DNA of 64,000 nucleotides from Nitrospira sp. (GTDB lineage Bacteria > Nitrospirota > Nitrospiria > Nitrospirales > Nitrospiraceae): positions 465,164 to 529,163 of the forward strand of contig JARFXO010000004.1 of NCBI GenBank assembly GCA_029194665.1, read 5' to 3'. The notes below the pieces were generated by a model. It ran no database searches. It was not told where the DNA came from and saw only the letters and a list, made by a program, of their open reading frames with translations. Shown in pieces: positions 29,000 to 37,560 of the stretch. Made by a program: the position numbers and the translations under genes. Numbering within the stretch: position 1 is the first letter of the stretch; each line of letters starts with the position of its first letter.

Positions 29000-31339
29000 A
29001 TGGGAAAATCGTTGATCATCGTTGAGTCGCCGACGAAGGCGAGGACCATCACCAAATATTTAGGACGTGGCTATACCGTGATGGCGTCGGTCGGCCACAT
29101 CAAGGATCTGCCGACCAGCAAGTTGGGTGTCGATCTCGAGAACGATTTCGAACCGCAGTATGTCACCATCAAGGGCAAGTCGAAGGTGTTGGCCGAGATC
29201 AAGAAAAAGGCCGAGGAAGCTGACAAAGTTTTTCTGGCACCGGACCCGGATCGTGAAGGGGAAGCAATCGCCTGGCACATTGAGCAAGAACTGCTCGGCA
29301 AGTCGAAGAAGAAAAGGAAGGATGGGAAGATCTTTCGGGTGTTGTTCAATGAAATCACGGAATCAGCCATCAAGCGCGCCCTGCAATCGCCGGGCGAGAT
29401 CGATATGAAGCTCGTGAATGCTCAGCAGGCTCGCCGCGTGCTGGATCGCATCGTGGGGTATCAAGGCAGTCAGTTGCTCTGGAACAAGGTCCGTCGAGGG
29501 CTCAGCATGGGGCGTGTGCAGTCGGTGGCCATGCGGCTGATTTGCGAGCGTGAAGCGGAGCGTGAAGCGTTCCGATCCGAAGAGTACTGGTCCATCACCG
29601 CACTGTTGGCGGGAACCAATCCACCGGCGTTTGAGGCCAAGCTCCACAGTATCAACGGTGAGGAGGCCTCGATTGAAAACGCTGAGCAAGCCGGCCGCAT
29701 CGTCGGCGAGATTCAAGGGAAGACATTCGTCGTTCAATCGATCGAGCGTCGTGAGAAGAAACGCAATCCGGTCGCGCCGTTCATCACGAGCCGGTTGCAG
29801 CAGGAAGCCTCACGAAAGCTGCACTTCTCGCCGAAAAAAACGATGACGCTGGCCCAGCAGTTGTACGAAGGCATCGAAATCGGCGCCGAAGGGGCGACCG
29901 GTCTGATCACCTATATGAGGACCGACTCGCCTCGCATTTCCACCGAAGCCATGAACGACGCGCGCGAGCTGATTCAATCGCGATTCGGGGCGGACTATCT
30001 CCCGGGCACGCCGAATGTCTACAAGACCTCGAAGGCGGCGCAGGAAGCGCACGAGGCGATCAGGCCGACCTCAGCGGGACGCGACCCTGAATCGATCCGC
30101 CAGTACTTGGATCAAGACCAGTACAATCTCTACAAGCTGATTTGGAACCGATTCATTGCGTCGCAGATGGTGCCGGCGATTTTGGATGTGACACGGATCG
30201 ATACGTCACCGCTCGGAACACCAGGTAGATATATCTTCCGCTCGACCGGAACGGTCGTGAAGTTCCCCGGTCATACGATTGTGTACATGGAGGGTGTCGA
30301 TAAGGAGTTGCCGTCGCAGAAGCCCAAGGCTGATCAGGAGGCGGACGACGACGAGCGCCAACTGCCGGCTCTGTCCGAAGGAGAACAATTGCGGCTCGTT
30401 GAGCAGGAGGGGCAGACGGTGCCGGGTATGTTGTCAAAGCAACATTTCACCCAGCCGCCGCCACGCTATAACGAAGCGCTGTTGATCAAGGAGCTGGAGG
30501 AAAAAGGTATCGGGCGACCGTCGACCTATGCCGCCATTATTTCTACGATCCAGGATCGTAAGTACGTGGAAAAGACCGAGGGACGCTTGGTCCCGACGGA
30601 GACCGGGAAAACGGTGAACGATTTCCTGATGAAGGGATTCCCTGAACTCATCAACGTCGACTTCACCTCACAGCTCGAAGAACAACTGGATGAGGTGGAG
30701 GAGGGGAACAAACAGTGGGTTGCGGCGGTGCGCGATTTTTATATGCCGTTCACCAGAGAAATGGAACGGGCAAAGACGATTCCCGGTCCCAAAGACACGG
30801 TCGAACCTCCGACCAACATTCCTTGTGAGAAGTGCGGACGGATGATGGAGATCAAGTGGGGCCGTAACGGCAAGTTTCTCGCCTGTCCTGCGTACAAGGA
30901 CGATCCCCCTTGCAAGAACACCCAAAACTTTGAAAAGCTTCCGGACGGTACCATCAAGATCGTGCCCAAGCAGGAACTCACCACCGATCAGGTCTGTGAC
31001 AAGTGCGGAAGCCCAATGGTAGTGAAGACCGGACGGTTCGGCAAGTTCATCGCCTGTTCAGGCTATCCCCAGTGTAAGACGACCAAGCCGATGGCTCTCG
31101 GCGTCAAATGTCCTCAACCAGATTGCGGTGGTGATCTTGTGCAGAAGCGGACGCGCAAAGGCCGGTCGTTTTTTGCCTGCAGTAATTATCCCAAGTGTGA
31201 ATTTGCCCTCTGGGATCGCCCGGTACCCAAAGCTTGCCCGACCTGCCAGGCCCCGTTTTTGATTGAGAAAATCAGCAAGCAAGACGGCCGAAGCGTCCAA
31301 TGCCGCAATCAGGACTGCGGCTACCGCGAAGCAGGGTGA
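29000..31339 (+). CDS. topA: DNA topoisomerase I
   Basis: 779 residues. It relaxes negative supercoils by single-strand passage. The Toprim domain (LIIVESPTKARTITKYLG; DPDREGEAIAWHI) holds the metal-binding acids; the catalytic Tyr is in GLITYMRTDSPRIS (about residue 314). The C-terminus has a series of zinc ribbons: CEKCGRMMEIKWG...C, CDKCGSPMVVKTGRFGKF...C, CPQPDCGG...C, and a last CPTCQAPFL...CRNQDCGY. A fragment matching the last 50 bases of this gene recurs at about 32070. Confidence 0.97.
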   Translation: MGKSLIIVESPTKARTITKYLGRGYTVMASVGHIKDLPTSKLGVDLENDFEPQYVTIKGKSKVLAEIKKKAEEADKVFLAPDPDREGEAIAWHIEQELLGKSKKKRKDGKIFRVLFNEITESAIKRALQSPGEIDMKLVNAQQARRVLDRIVGYQGSQLLWNKVRRGLSMGRVQSVAMRLICEREAEREAFRSEEYWSITALLAGTNPPAFEAKLHSINGEEASIENAEQAGRIVGEIQGKTFVVQSIERREKKRNPVAPFITSRLQQEASRKLHFSPKKTMTLAQQLYEGIEIGAEGATGLITYMRTDSPRISTEAMNDARELIQSRFGADYLPGTPNVYKTSKAAQEAHEAIRPTSAGRDPESIRQYLDQDQYNLYKLIWNRFIASQMVPAILDVTRIDTSPLGTPGRYIFRSTGTVVKFPGHTIVYMEGVDKELPSQKPKADQEADDDERQLPALSEGEQLRLVEQEGQTVPGMLSKQHFTQPPPRYNEALLIKELEEKGIGRPSTYAAIISTIQDRKYVEKTEGRLVPTETGKTVNDFLMKGFPELINVDFTSQLEEQLDEVEEGNKQWVAAVRDFYMPFTREMERAKTIPGPKDTVEPPTNIPCEKCGRMMEIKWGRNGKFLACPAYKDDPPCKNTQNFEKLPDGTIKIVPKQELTTDQVCDKCGSPMVVKTGRFGKFIACSGYPQCKTTKPMALGVKCPQPDCGGDLVQKRTRKGRSFFACSNYPKCEFALWDRPVPKACPTCQAPFLIEKISKQDGRSVQCRNQDCGYREAG

Positions 31340-31430
31340 TGATTCGAGATAGTTTCCTTCACCTCCCTTGCAGTCCATCAATGATCAAAGTCCTTGCTTC
31401 ACGTGAATTACGATTAACCTGACAAGATTG

Positions 31431-32036
31431 ATGTCCATCCATCATCTTCGCGCAGTGCTGGTGTTGTTGTGTGCAGGTCTGATCTGGCTGCCGCCAGTTT
31501 CTGCGGAAGAACCATCCTCTAGGACGGTTGGAAAACAGACTGTCGGCGTGGTGATCGGCGGAATGCTGCCGGTTCGAGTGATGGAGGGACAGACATCTAC
31601 GTTGAATGGGGTTGCCGTGCATCCCTCCTGGCAAATTGAGTTGACTGATCCGATCGGCTCCAAATGGTGGAGTGGCTCGATTGCATTGGGGGCCGAGTTG
31701 GCTGTGTTAGGGATCACGCAACCGACCGGCGCCTACGGCATTGGCTTCACGCCGAAGGTAGGCTATACGTTTGCTTCGTTCGGCCGGGTGAAGCCCTATC
31801 TCGAAGCCGGTGGCGGCCCGATCTGGACGAATTTCGACGGCCGCATTCCCGAGCAGGGATCGAATTTCAATTTTCTGGCCTGGGGCGGTGGGGGCGTGAC
31901 CTATGATTTGACGGAACGATGGGCGCTGAACGCTGGAGTCCGCTTCAGCCACATCTCCAACGCCGGTACCGCTAACCCAAACGCTGGGGTCAATTACCTG
32001 CTGCCGTTTGTCGGAGTGACCGCTAAGCTTTTCTGA
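31431..32036 (+). CDS. Outer-membrane lipid A deacylase-like protein (PagL family)
   Basis: 201 residues from ATG 31431 with a signal peptide cleaved after PPVSA (about residue 25). The rest is alternating, beta-barrel-like and ends in a terminal Phe (TAKLF), typical of outer-membrane barrels. The C-terminal FSHISNAGTANPNAGVNYL matches the PagL active-site block with the catalytic His-Ser pair. PagL removes the 3-O acyl chain of lipid A. The identification rests on this motif and the barrel layout. Confidence 0.8.
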   Translation: MSIHHLRAVLVLLCAGLIWLPPVSAEEPSSRTVGKQTVGVVIGGMLPVRVMEGQTSTLNGVAVHPSWQIELTDPIGSKWWSGSIALGAELAVLGITQPTGAYGIGFTPKVGYTFASFGRVKPYLEAGGGPIWTNFDGRIPEQGSNFNFLAWGGGGVTYDLTERWALNAGVRFSHISNAGTANPNAGVNYLLPFVGVTAKLF

Positions 32037-32067
32037 TGAAAAGTGATGGTTGGGCATGATCGAACAA

Positions 32068-32122
32068 GTCGGCAGACAAGACGGTCGGAGCGTTCAAGGC
32101 CTCAATCAGGATCGTGACTCCG
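32068..32122 (+). pseudogene. Duplicated fragment of the topA 3' end
   Basis: Bases 32071-32115 (GGCAGACAAGACGGTCGGAG, then CGTTCAAGGCCTCAATCAGG) closely match 31280-31322 near the end of topA (AAGCAAGACGGCCGAAGCG and onward). The copy is short, diverged and in no useful frame. It lies beyond the pagL-like gene, so it is a relic of a duplication or rearrangement. Confidence 0.5.
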
Positions 32123-32263
32123 GGAATGATATGGGGTCCAAGCTCTTCAATAGGCTTCTGACGAGCAGCTCAAGGGCATCGTTCGGGAGACGTTGCACTA
32201 CTTTCCGTCCGCGCAGACCCACCGAAAAACGGGTATCGGGCCGCTTCCTCTTGTCGCTGGTAC

Positions 32264-32830
32264 CTACCGTTGTCTCGGGGCGACGCCTGGTGCCTTCGGG
32301 ACCGTACTGATGCCTCCGGGAGGAGCGGGCGCATAATTGGGATTGACGTGCTCCCAGACCCCGGCATGTTTCCCCTCCACCCCCCATCCTCGCACGTACA
32401 GCAGTGCCAGCACCGGCTCGGTCTGGAATCTCGTGGTCCCGGTCACTCGTCCAGCCACTGTCATCCGCCCCCATTCGCGATAGGTCTGAGGCAGTTTATT
32501 CTGCTCCACCATCACCCAGTAGCATCCCGCTTCGGGGCCGTTCCGATCTAAGGGAAGCTGGGGCGCGTAATCCTGGTCCAGCGGCCGATTCCTCAGGCGC
32601 AGCCAGACGTACTGTTCGTTCGCTTCTTCTTCGATCAGGGTCCCACCCAGTAGCAGCACCTTCCCGTCGTACTTCTCCGGATCGGCCATAAGATCCGTGA
32701 GCGTCGCGCCGCGTTCAGACATCCATATGTACTGACGCGGAACTTTGGAACAGCCTCCCGCCGCCAGCGTGAGGCTGACGGCTAGAAGAAAGCAGAAAGA
32801 CCCCCGCTGGAGTCGGCCGCAAGTGGTCAT
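32264..32830 (-). CDS. Slp-family outer-membrane lipoprotein, copy 1
   Basis: 188 residues from ATG 32830 (MTTCGRLQRGSFCF); the frame extends upstream but that part is noncoding. Lipoprotein signal with lipobox AAGGC. The Slp core follows: YIWMSERGATLTDLMADPEKYDGKVLLLGG (in two stretches), NRPLDQDY and GRMTVAGRVTG. Slp proteins are outer-membrane lipoproteins of unknown molecular function. It is the most downstream of three tandem copies; the C-terminal tail (PPGGISTVPKAPG) differs from copy 2. Confidence 0.85.
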   Translation of the reverse strand: MTTCGRLQRGSFCFLLAVSLTLAAGGCSKVPRQYIWMSERGATLTDLMADPEKYDGKVLLLGGTLIEEEANEQYVWLRLRNRPLDQDYAPQLPLDRNGPEAGCYWVMVEQNKLPQTYREWGRMTVAGRVTGTTRFQTEPVLALLYVRGWGVEGKHAGVWEHVNPNYAPAPPGGISTVPKAPGVAPRQR

Positions 32831-32966
32831 CGGTTGTCGTCCTTGGTTTGATCGCACGAAACACCACGAAGGTCGGGATGCTTCTATCAGCGTTATCGCC
32901 GGTACGCTGGGGTACCACCCACGTCGGCGCACCGGGAAGCGGGTATCGGGTCGCTTCCCCTTATCG

Positions 32967-33566
32967 TCACGGGTACATACCCGGTCGCCCGTACCTGTAA
33001 TTACCCGGAGCGGCGCCGGGCGCATTCGGGTACTTGGTCCCCCCGGGAGGCGTGGGCATATAATTGGGATCGGCGTGCTCCCAGACCCCGGCATGTTTCC
33101 CCTCCACCCCCCACCCCCGCACGTACAGCAGTGCCAGCACCGGCTCGGTCTGGAATCTCGTGGTCCCGGTCACTCGTCCAGCCACTGTCATCCGCCCCCA
33201 CTCGCGATAGGTCTGAGGCAGTTTATTCTGCTCCACCATCACCCAGTAGCATCCCGCTTCGAGGCCACTCCGATCGGCGGGAAGCTGAGGCGCGTAATCC
33301 TGGTCCAGCGGCCGATTCCTCAGGCGCAGCCAGAGGTACCGTTCGCTCGCTTCTTCTTCGAGCAGGGTCCCACCCAGTAGCATCACCTTCCCGTCGTACT
33401 TCTCTGGATCGGCCATAAGATCCGTGAGCGTCGCGCCACGTTCAGACATCCATACGTACTGACGCGGAACTTTGGAACAGCCTCCCGCCGCCAGTGTGAG
33501 GCTGACGGCTAGAAAAAAGCAGAAAGACCTACGCTGGAGTCGGCCGCAAGTAGTCCAAGTAGTCAT
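32967..33566 (-). CDS. Slp-family outer-membrane lipoprotein, copy 2
   Basis: 199 residues from ATG 33566 (MTTWTTCGRLQRRSFCFF). Same lipobox AAGGC and Slp core as copies 1 and 3; most differences are conservative (e.g. YVWMSERG for YIWMSERG). The C-terminal tail is longer and unlike the others, ending GNYRYGRPGMYP. About 150 bases upstream of it are almost identical to the region upstream of copy 3, so promoter and gene were duplicated together. Confidence 0.85.
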   Translation of the reverse strand: MTTWTTCGRLQRRSFCFFLAVSLTLAAGGCSKVPRQYVWMSERGATLTDLMADPEKYDGKVMLLGGTLLEEEASERYLWLRLRNRPLDQDYAPQLPADRSGLEAGCYWVMVEQNKLPQTYREWGRMTVAGRVTGTTRFQTEPVLALLYVRGWGVEGKHAGVWEHADPNYMPTPPGGTKYPNAPGAAPGNYRYGRPGMYP

Positions 33567-33824
33567 CGGTTGTTGCCCTTGGTTGGTTGCATGAAGCACC
33601 ACGGTGACCGAGATGTGTCAATCATGGTTACTCCCGGTACAGTATCTGCTCGTTCGCTCTGTCTTCCAGCACGCAGGAAGCAATACCTGAATCCCCCATT
33701 CACTATGAGTGCATTGCGATAGTAAGATGGAATGCCTACTCCAGAATCCCGCACCAGGAGGGATACCACTCACGTCGGCACACCGGAAAGTGAGTATCGA
33801 GTCGCTTTCACCTATCGCCGGTAC

Positions 33825-34400
33825 CTACCGAGGCTTCGGGGAGACGCCGGGTGCATTCGGGAACTCACTGATGCCTCCGGGAGCCGCGGGCCTATAATTG
33901 GGATCGACATGCTCCCAGACCCCAGCATCTTTGCCGTCCACCCCCCACCCTTGCACGTACAGCAGTGCCAGCACCGGCTCGGTCTGGAATCTCGTGGTCC
34001 CGGTCACTCGTCCGGCCACTGTCATCCGCCCCCACCCGCGATAGGTCTGAGGCAGCTTATTCTTCTCCACCATCACCCAGTAGCATCCCGCTTCGTCACC
34101 GCCTAGATCGGCGGGAAGGTGGGGCGCGTAATCTTGGTCCAGCGGCCGATTCCTCAGGCGCAGCCAGAGATACTGTTCGCTCGCTTCTTCTTCGATCAGG
34201 GTCCCACCCAGTAGTATCACCTTCCCGTCGTACTTTTGCGGATCAACCATAAGATCTGTGAGCGTCGCGCCACGTTCAGACATCCATATGTACTGACGCG
34301 GAACTTTGGAACAGCCTCCCGCCGCCAGCGTGAGGCTGACGGCTAGAAAAAAGCAGAAAGACCCACGCCGGAGTCGGCCGCAAGTAGTCCAAGTAGTCAT
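33825..34400 (-). CDS. Slp-family outer-membrane lipoprotein, copy 3
   Basis: 191 residues from ATG 34400 (MTTWTTCGRLRRGSFCFF), lipobox AAGGC. Core as in the other copies, with small changes (MVDPQKYDGKVILLGG; GDEAGCYWVMVEKNKL). The tail ends SEFPNAPGVSPKPR. It is the first copy in transcription order; copies start 834 and 736 bases apart, giving the repeat unit length. Confidence 0.85.
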   Translation of the reverse strand: MTTWTTCGRLRRGSFCFFLAVSLTLAAGGCSKVPRQYIWMSERGATLTDLMVDPQKYDGKVILLGGTLIEEEASEQYLWLRLRNRPLDQDYAPHLPADLGGDEAGCYWVMVEKNKLPQTYRGWGRMTVAGRVTGTTRFQTEPVLALLYVQGWGVDGKDAGVWEHVDPNYRPAAPGGISEFPNAPGVSPKPR

Positions 34401-34623
34401 CGGTTGTTGCCCTTGGTTGGTTGCATGAAGCACCACGGTGACCGAGATGTGTCAATCATGGTTACTCCCGGTACAGTATCTGCTCGTTCGCTCTGTCGTC
34501 CAGCACGCAGGAAGCAATACCTGAATCCCCCATTCACTATGAGTGCATTGCGATAGTAAGATGGAAGGCCTACTCCAGAATCCCGCACCCCGAGGGATAC
34601 CACCCTTGAGAACGTGCCGTCCC

Positions 34624-35247
34624 TTATCTGGTCTGCATCGGAGCATTCACCACCCGCTGGCTCAGGTGAGGGTACTGGTTCTGGATGACAGCCAATGTTG
34701 TCTCGCGCGCGTCCTGCACCTGGTAAGTGTACGACGTCCCCATGGCTACGCGTCCGGGGAGATCCAGAACCAGGCGCCCGATATAGACCGTGGTCTCAGG
34801 CGCAACCGAAAAGTTCACGCCCACGTCGCCCCCCATAGCCGACAACCCTTCATGGTGAAATGTTTTGAATAGATAGGTGCCAACCGGTAGGCGCGCGACG
34901 AAGATCCGCTCCTCTCCCGGTTTTGCATCTAATTCATACCGAGCTAGGTAGGGGTGCCTGCCTTTCGGATCAGTGGCCTGCACTCTCAGAATCTCAAATT
35001 GATACGTGAACCCAGCCGCTTTACGACCGAAAAGTTGGTTAAACCAGGAGTCGGGCGCATCCTGCTCCGCTTGCACAAGAACGGATCCGATCACGACCCC
35101 CCCGTCCGGCCCAGCCGGTACAATGGGGCCTCCGGCCATATCGAGCGAAGGTGTGCTACAGCCCACTAGGACGGCGATCATGGTGAGGCAGAGTGCTTGA
35201 ACGAAATAGGTGGGCTGTCGCAACATCAGGCCGCTTTTCCAGGACAT
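34624..35247 (-). CDS. Uncharacterised lipoprotein
   Basis: 207 residues if read from ATG 35247 (MSWKSGLMLRQPTYFV); ATG codons at 35361, 35277 and 35226 are in frame and the start is uncertain. A lipoprotein signal ends in lipobox LVGC followed by STPSLDM. The mature part is beta-rich: PGEERIFVARLPVGTYLFKTF and a DVGVNFSVAPETTVYIGRLVLDL-type strand pattern resemble periplasmic surface-exposed beta-sandwich proteins. I do not recognise a named family. It precedes the slp triplet on the same strand and may be co-expressed. Confidence 0.65.
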   Translation of the reverse strand: MSWKSGLMLRQPTYFVQALCLTMIAVLVGCSTPSLDMAGGPIVPAGPDGGVVIGSVLVQAEQDAPDSWFNQLFGRKAAGFTYQFEILRVQATDPKGRHPYLARYELDAKPGEERIFVARLPVGTYLFKTFHHEGLSAMGGDVGVNFSVAPETTVYIGRLVLDLPGRVAMGTSYTYQVQDARETTLAVIQNQYPHLSQRVVNAPMQTR

Positions 35248-35638
35248 CCCGATGGTCCGTCGAGGATGGATGGTCATCGGGCGCACAGACTGCCACCGAT
35301 CCTGAGGAAGAGTCAAGGTCTCCTCCAATAAGATTTTCTTAGGGTTAGGATTGGAGGGCATTGTTCCGTGCCTAAATCAGGCATGCATGAAGGAGAAGAA
35401 TCTGTTCATTTTTCACCCAACAAGCGACGGATTCCTAGATCGATGTTGATGAAAGGACACCCACCTTTTTTAGGTTTGGCACCGATAGCAGGCCTGCTCT
35501 GCTATTGCAACGCCCAATGTGACCGTCTCGCAGGACAAAAATCCTTTTTGAACCGACTATTTGTCCGAGCTCAACTAGGGTCATTCCGAGCCTTCCCTTC
35601 TCATCGAAATGCTTTAATGTCTTCAGTAAGGCTATGCG

Positions 35639-36928
35639 ATGAGCGAACACTTATCCAGGAGCAAGGAAGTGGAAGGTGGCGGTGAACAGGATAGACGGGG
35701 TTGGTATCTGATCCGCACCCGGAACTTTGGGTTGCTCTGGTGGGGTCAAATGACCTCTCAAATTGGAGAAGGTCTCAATAAAGTCGCTTTACTCTGGTTC
35801 GTGTATACCCTCACCGGGTCGGCCCTCAAAATGACGATCGTCGGATTGCTCCAAACCGTTCCGCCTTTGCTGTTCGGTCCAGTGATCGGAGTTTTTCTTG
35901 ATCGCCTGCCGAAGAAGATCGTGATGGTCTGGGTAGACTTGATTCGCACCGTCATGACCTTTCTCATCCCGGCTTTATTCGCTCTCGACCTCCTCTCTCT
36001 AGAAGGCTTGTATGTCTTGATCTTCTTGACATCGATCGTCTCGACCATCTTTGGACCGGCCTTGGTGTCGGCTGTCCCGCGCTTGGTCCGTCCGTCTGAA
36101 TTGGTGACGGCGAATGCCTTGATCCAAGGCACGAATAACATTGGGTTGTTGCTGGGGCCGGCAATCAGTGGCGTGCTCATCGCGATGATAGGCGCGGAGA
36201 ATGTCTTGTATGTAAATTCGGCCACCTTCTTCATATCGGCCCTTTGTCTCATCCCTATGCGGTTTCATGAAACGCTCAAGATTGCCGAAGAGGCCTGTAG
36301 CATATCCGCCTCCGTACTCGACGACCTAAAAGTAGGATTTCGATTTGTCTTCGGCACGCAATCTACGGTTTTTCTTCTGGTCATAATCTCGGCTTTGTAC
36401 AACCTGGGTGCGAGCGCCTTTGTTTTTATTCTGCCGGTGTATGCGAAAGAGTTTCTCCAGGTCGGTCCCGTTCAGCTGGGTTGGCTCTGGTCCGGCCTCG
36501 GGGTCGGTATGCTGGCTGTGTCCACCTGGCTCGCCTGGCGATATCACGGAGATCTGCATAGCCGCTTGCGTCTCATCGTCCGTGGGATGACGGTGGGGGG
36601 CCTGGCGGTCTGCAGTCTTAGTCTGCTCGAAACACCGCTGGTCGCTGCTGCGGTGGTCATTGTTGTCGGAGGCAGCACGGCGGTCATGAATCCCGTTGTG
36701 TGGACCCTGCTGCAGGAGGCCACCCCAGCACACCTCATGGGACGTGTGCTCACGACGTTCAGCACGGGATCGATGGCCGCTGCTATGGCCGGCATGACCG
36801 GATTTGGGTGGATTGCCGACGCCGTCGGCCCGGCGCAAAGCCTTATCGGACTTGGTCTGGTTCTGTTGCTCACGGCAGCCGTGGCGCTCCGGTTTATGCG
36901 TCAAGCAGTCACTTGCTTCTCCGCTTAA
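35639..36928 (+). CDS. MFS transporter (EntS/MFS_3-type)
   Basis: 429 residues, about 12 transmembrane helices. The start MSEHLSRSKEVEGGGEQ is hydrophilic and cytoplasmic, followed by RNFGLLWWGQMTSQIGEGL typical of the EntS-like group. The MFS loop motif appears as GVFLDRLPKKIVMVW after helix 2. Members of this group export siderophores, drugs or other small molecules; the substrate here is unknown. The 391 bases upstream (35248-35638) contain only short unrecognised frames. Confidence 0.82.
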   Translation: MSEHLSRSKEVEGGGEQDRRGWYLIRTRNFGLLWWGQMTSQIGEGLNKVALLWFVYTLTGSALKMTIVGLLQTVPPLLFGPVIGVFLDRLPKKIVMVWVDLIRTVMTFLIPALFALDLLSLEGLYVLIFLTSIVSTIFGPALVSAVPRLVRPSELVTANALIQGTNNIGLLLGPAISGVLIAMIGAENVLYVNSATFFISALCLIPMRFHETLKIAEEACSISASVLDDLKVGFRFVFGTQSTVFLLVIISALYNLGASAFVFILPVYAKEFLQVGPVQLGWLWSGLGVGMLAVSTWLAWRYHGDLHSRLRLIVRGMTVGGLAVCSLSLLETPLVAAAVVIVVGGSTAVMNPVVWTLLQEATPAHLMGRVLTTFSTGSMAAAMAGMTGFGWIADAVGPAQSLIGLGLVLLLTAAVALRFMRQAVTCFSA

Positions 36929-36984
36929 GTCAGGATGTCTCATACGGTGGGGCATCTTTTGATTGTGAATTGAGACAACTTTCG

Positions 36985-37310
36985 TGCGTGGCGGGTAACG
37001 CGGCCGACGTTTGGCTGTGCGTTCTGCCGATCCCGAGCAACGTCTGAAACGCAGCCATCGGTGTCTTCCGGCGGTTCTGCCGGAATGCGAACTCGGCCAG
37101 GTAGAGCTGCAGATGGTGCCTGCCGACCTTAGGTATGTCCCGATGAGCCATGGTTGCAGATTTCGGATGGCCCGATCTGACAAGGGTACGTCCGCGGAGT
37201 GCCACGCCGCAGGGCGCTTCTGGTTGAATCTTGACTGAACCGGAAGCTCAGGTGGCTTCGGCTCGTCTTGATCGTACGTTAAGTCTACAATCGTTTGTTG
37301 TTCAGGACGA
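36985..37310 (-). pseudogene. ISXO2/IS1595-type transposase remnant
   Basis: Read on the minus strand, one frame gives DRAIRNLQPWLIGTYL and, after a frameshift, another gives HHLQLYLAEFAFRQNRRKTP followed by MAAFQTLLGIG. Together these match the end of ISXO2-like transposases (NLK-x-WLLGT ... KHLQ-x-YLDEFxFRFNRR). No N-terminal part or terminal repeats were seen, so the element is decayed. The rest of the 632-base gap before 37561 shows no feature I can support. Confidence 0.6.
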
Positions 37311-37560
37311 TGGCTAAACACTGAAGGGTCGGCGTCTTGGATCAGTTGGAACTGGTTGATTTTTAAACAACATTTCTTGGATGACTTGCTTGCGTGTGAT
37401 CTCTGTGATAAACCTATCAGTTGTGAAGTCTATTCTAAGCGGTCAGGCTTTCCTAATCTTACGATCCGCTGAAGGGTGGGCCGAGTGGTCTCTGCTGCGA
37501 GACGCTCGACTTTTCATCAGGCCAGCCATACTGGTTCAACGTCCCTAATATACGATTGCG

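Larger units (their letters stand above)
32190..34600 (-). repeat. Tandem triplication carrying the slp genes
   Basis: Three direct repeats of roughly 740-830 bp, each with a coding part and a 3' flank resembling CGGGTATCGGGCCGCTTCC (32230, 32940, and a weaker form near 33791). The 5' flanks of copies 2 and 3 (33583-33735 and 34417-34569) differ by only a few bases, whereas copy 1 keeps only a shortened, diverged version. This suggests the duplication giving copies 2 and 3 is the younger one. Confidence 0.8.

Noticed and set aside
32831..33094. 88-codon N-terminal extension of Slp copy 1
   Set aside because: The extension reads through the 3' flank and tail of copy 2; the lipoprotein signal begins at ATG 32830, as in the other copies.
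35435..35650. 71-codon minus-strand frame before the MFS gene
   Set aside because: It reads somewhat protein-like (FDEKGRLGMTLVELGQIVG) but has no ribosome-binding site, no recognised family, and overlaps the MFS start; too weak to call.
36326..37321. 331-codon minus-strand frame
   Set aside because: The part over 36326-36928 is antisense to the MFS gene. Only the portion beyond 36985 contains transposase-like residues, and that is annotated as a remnant.
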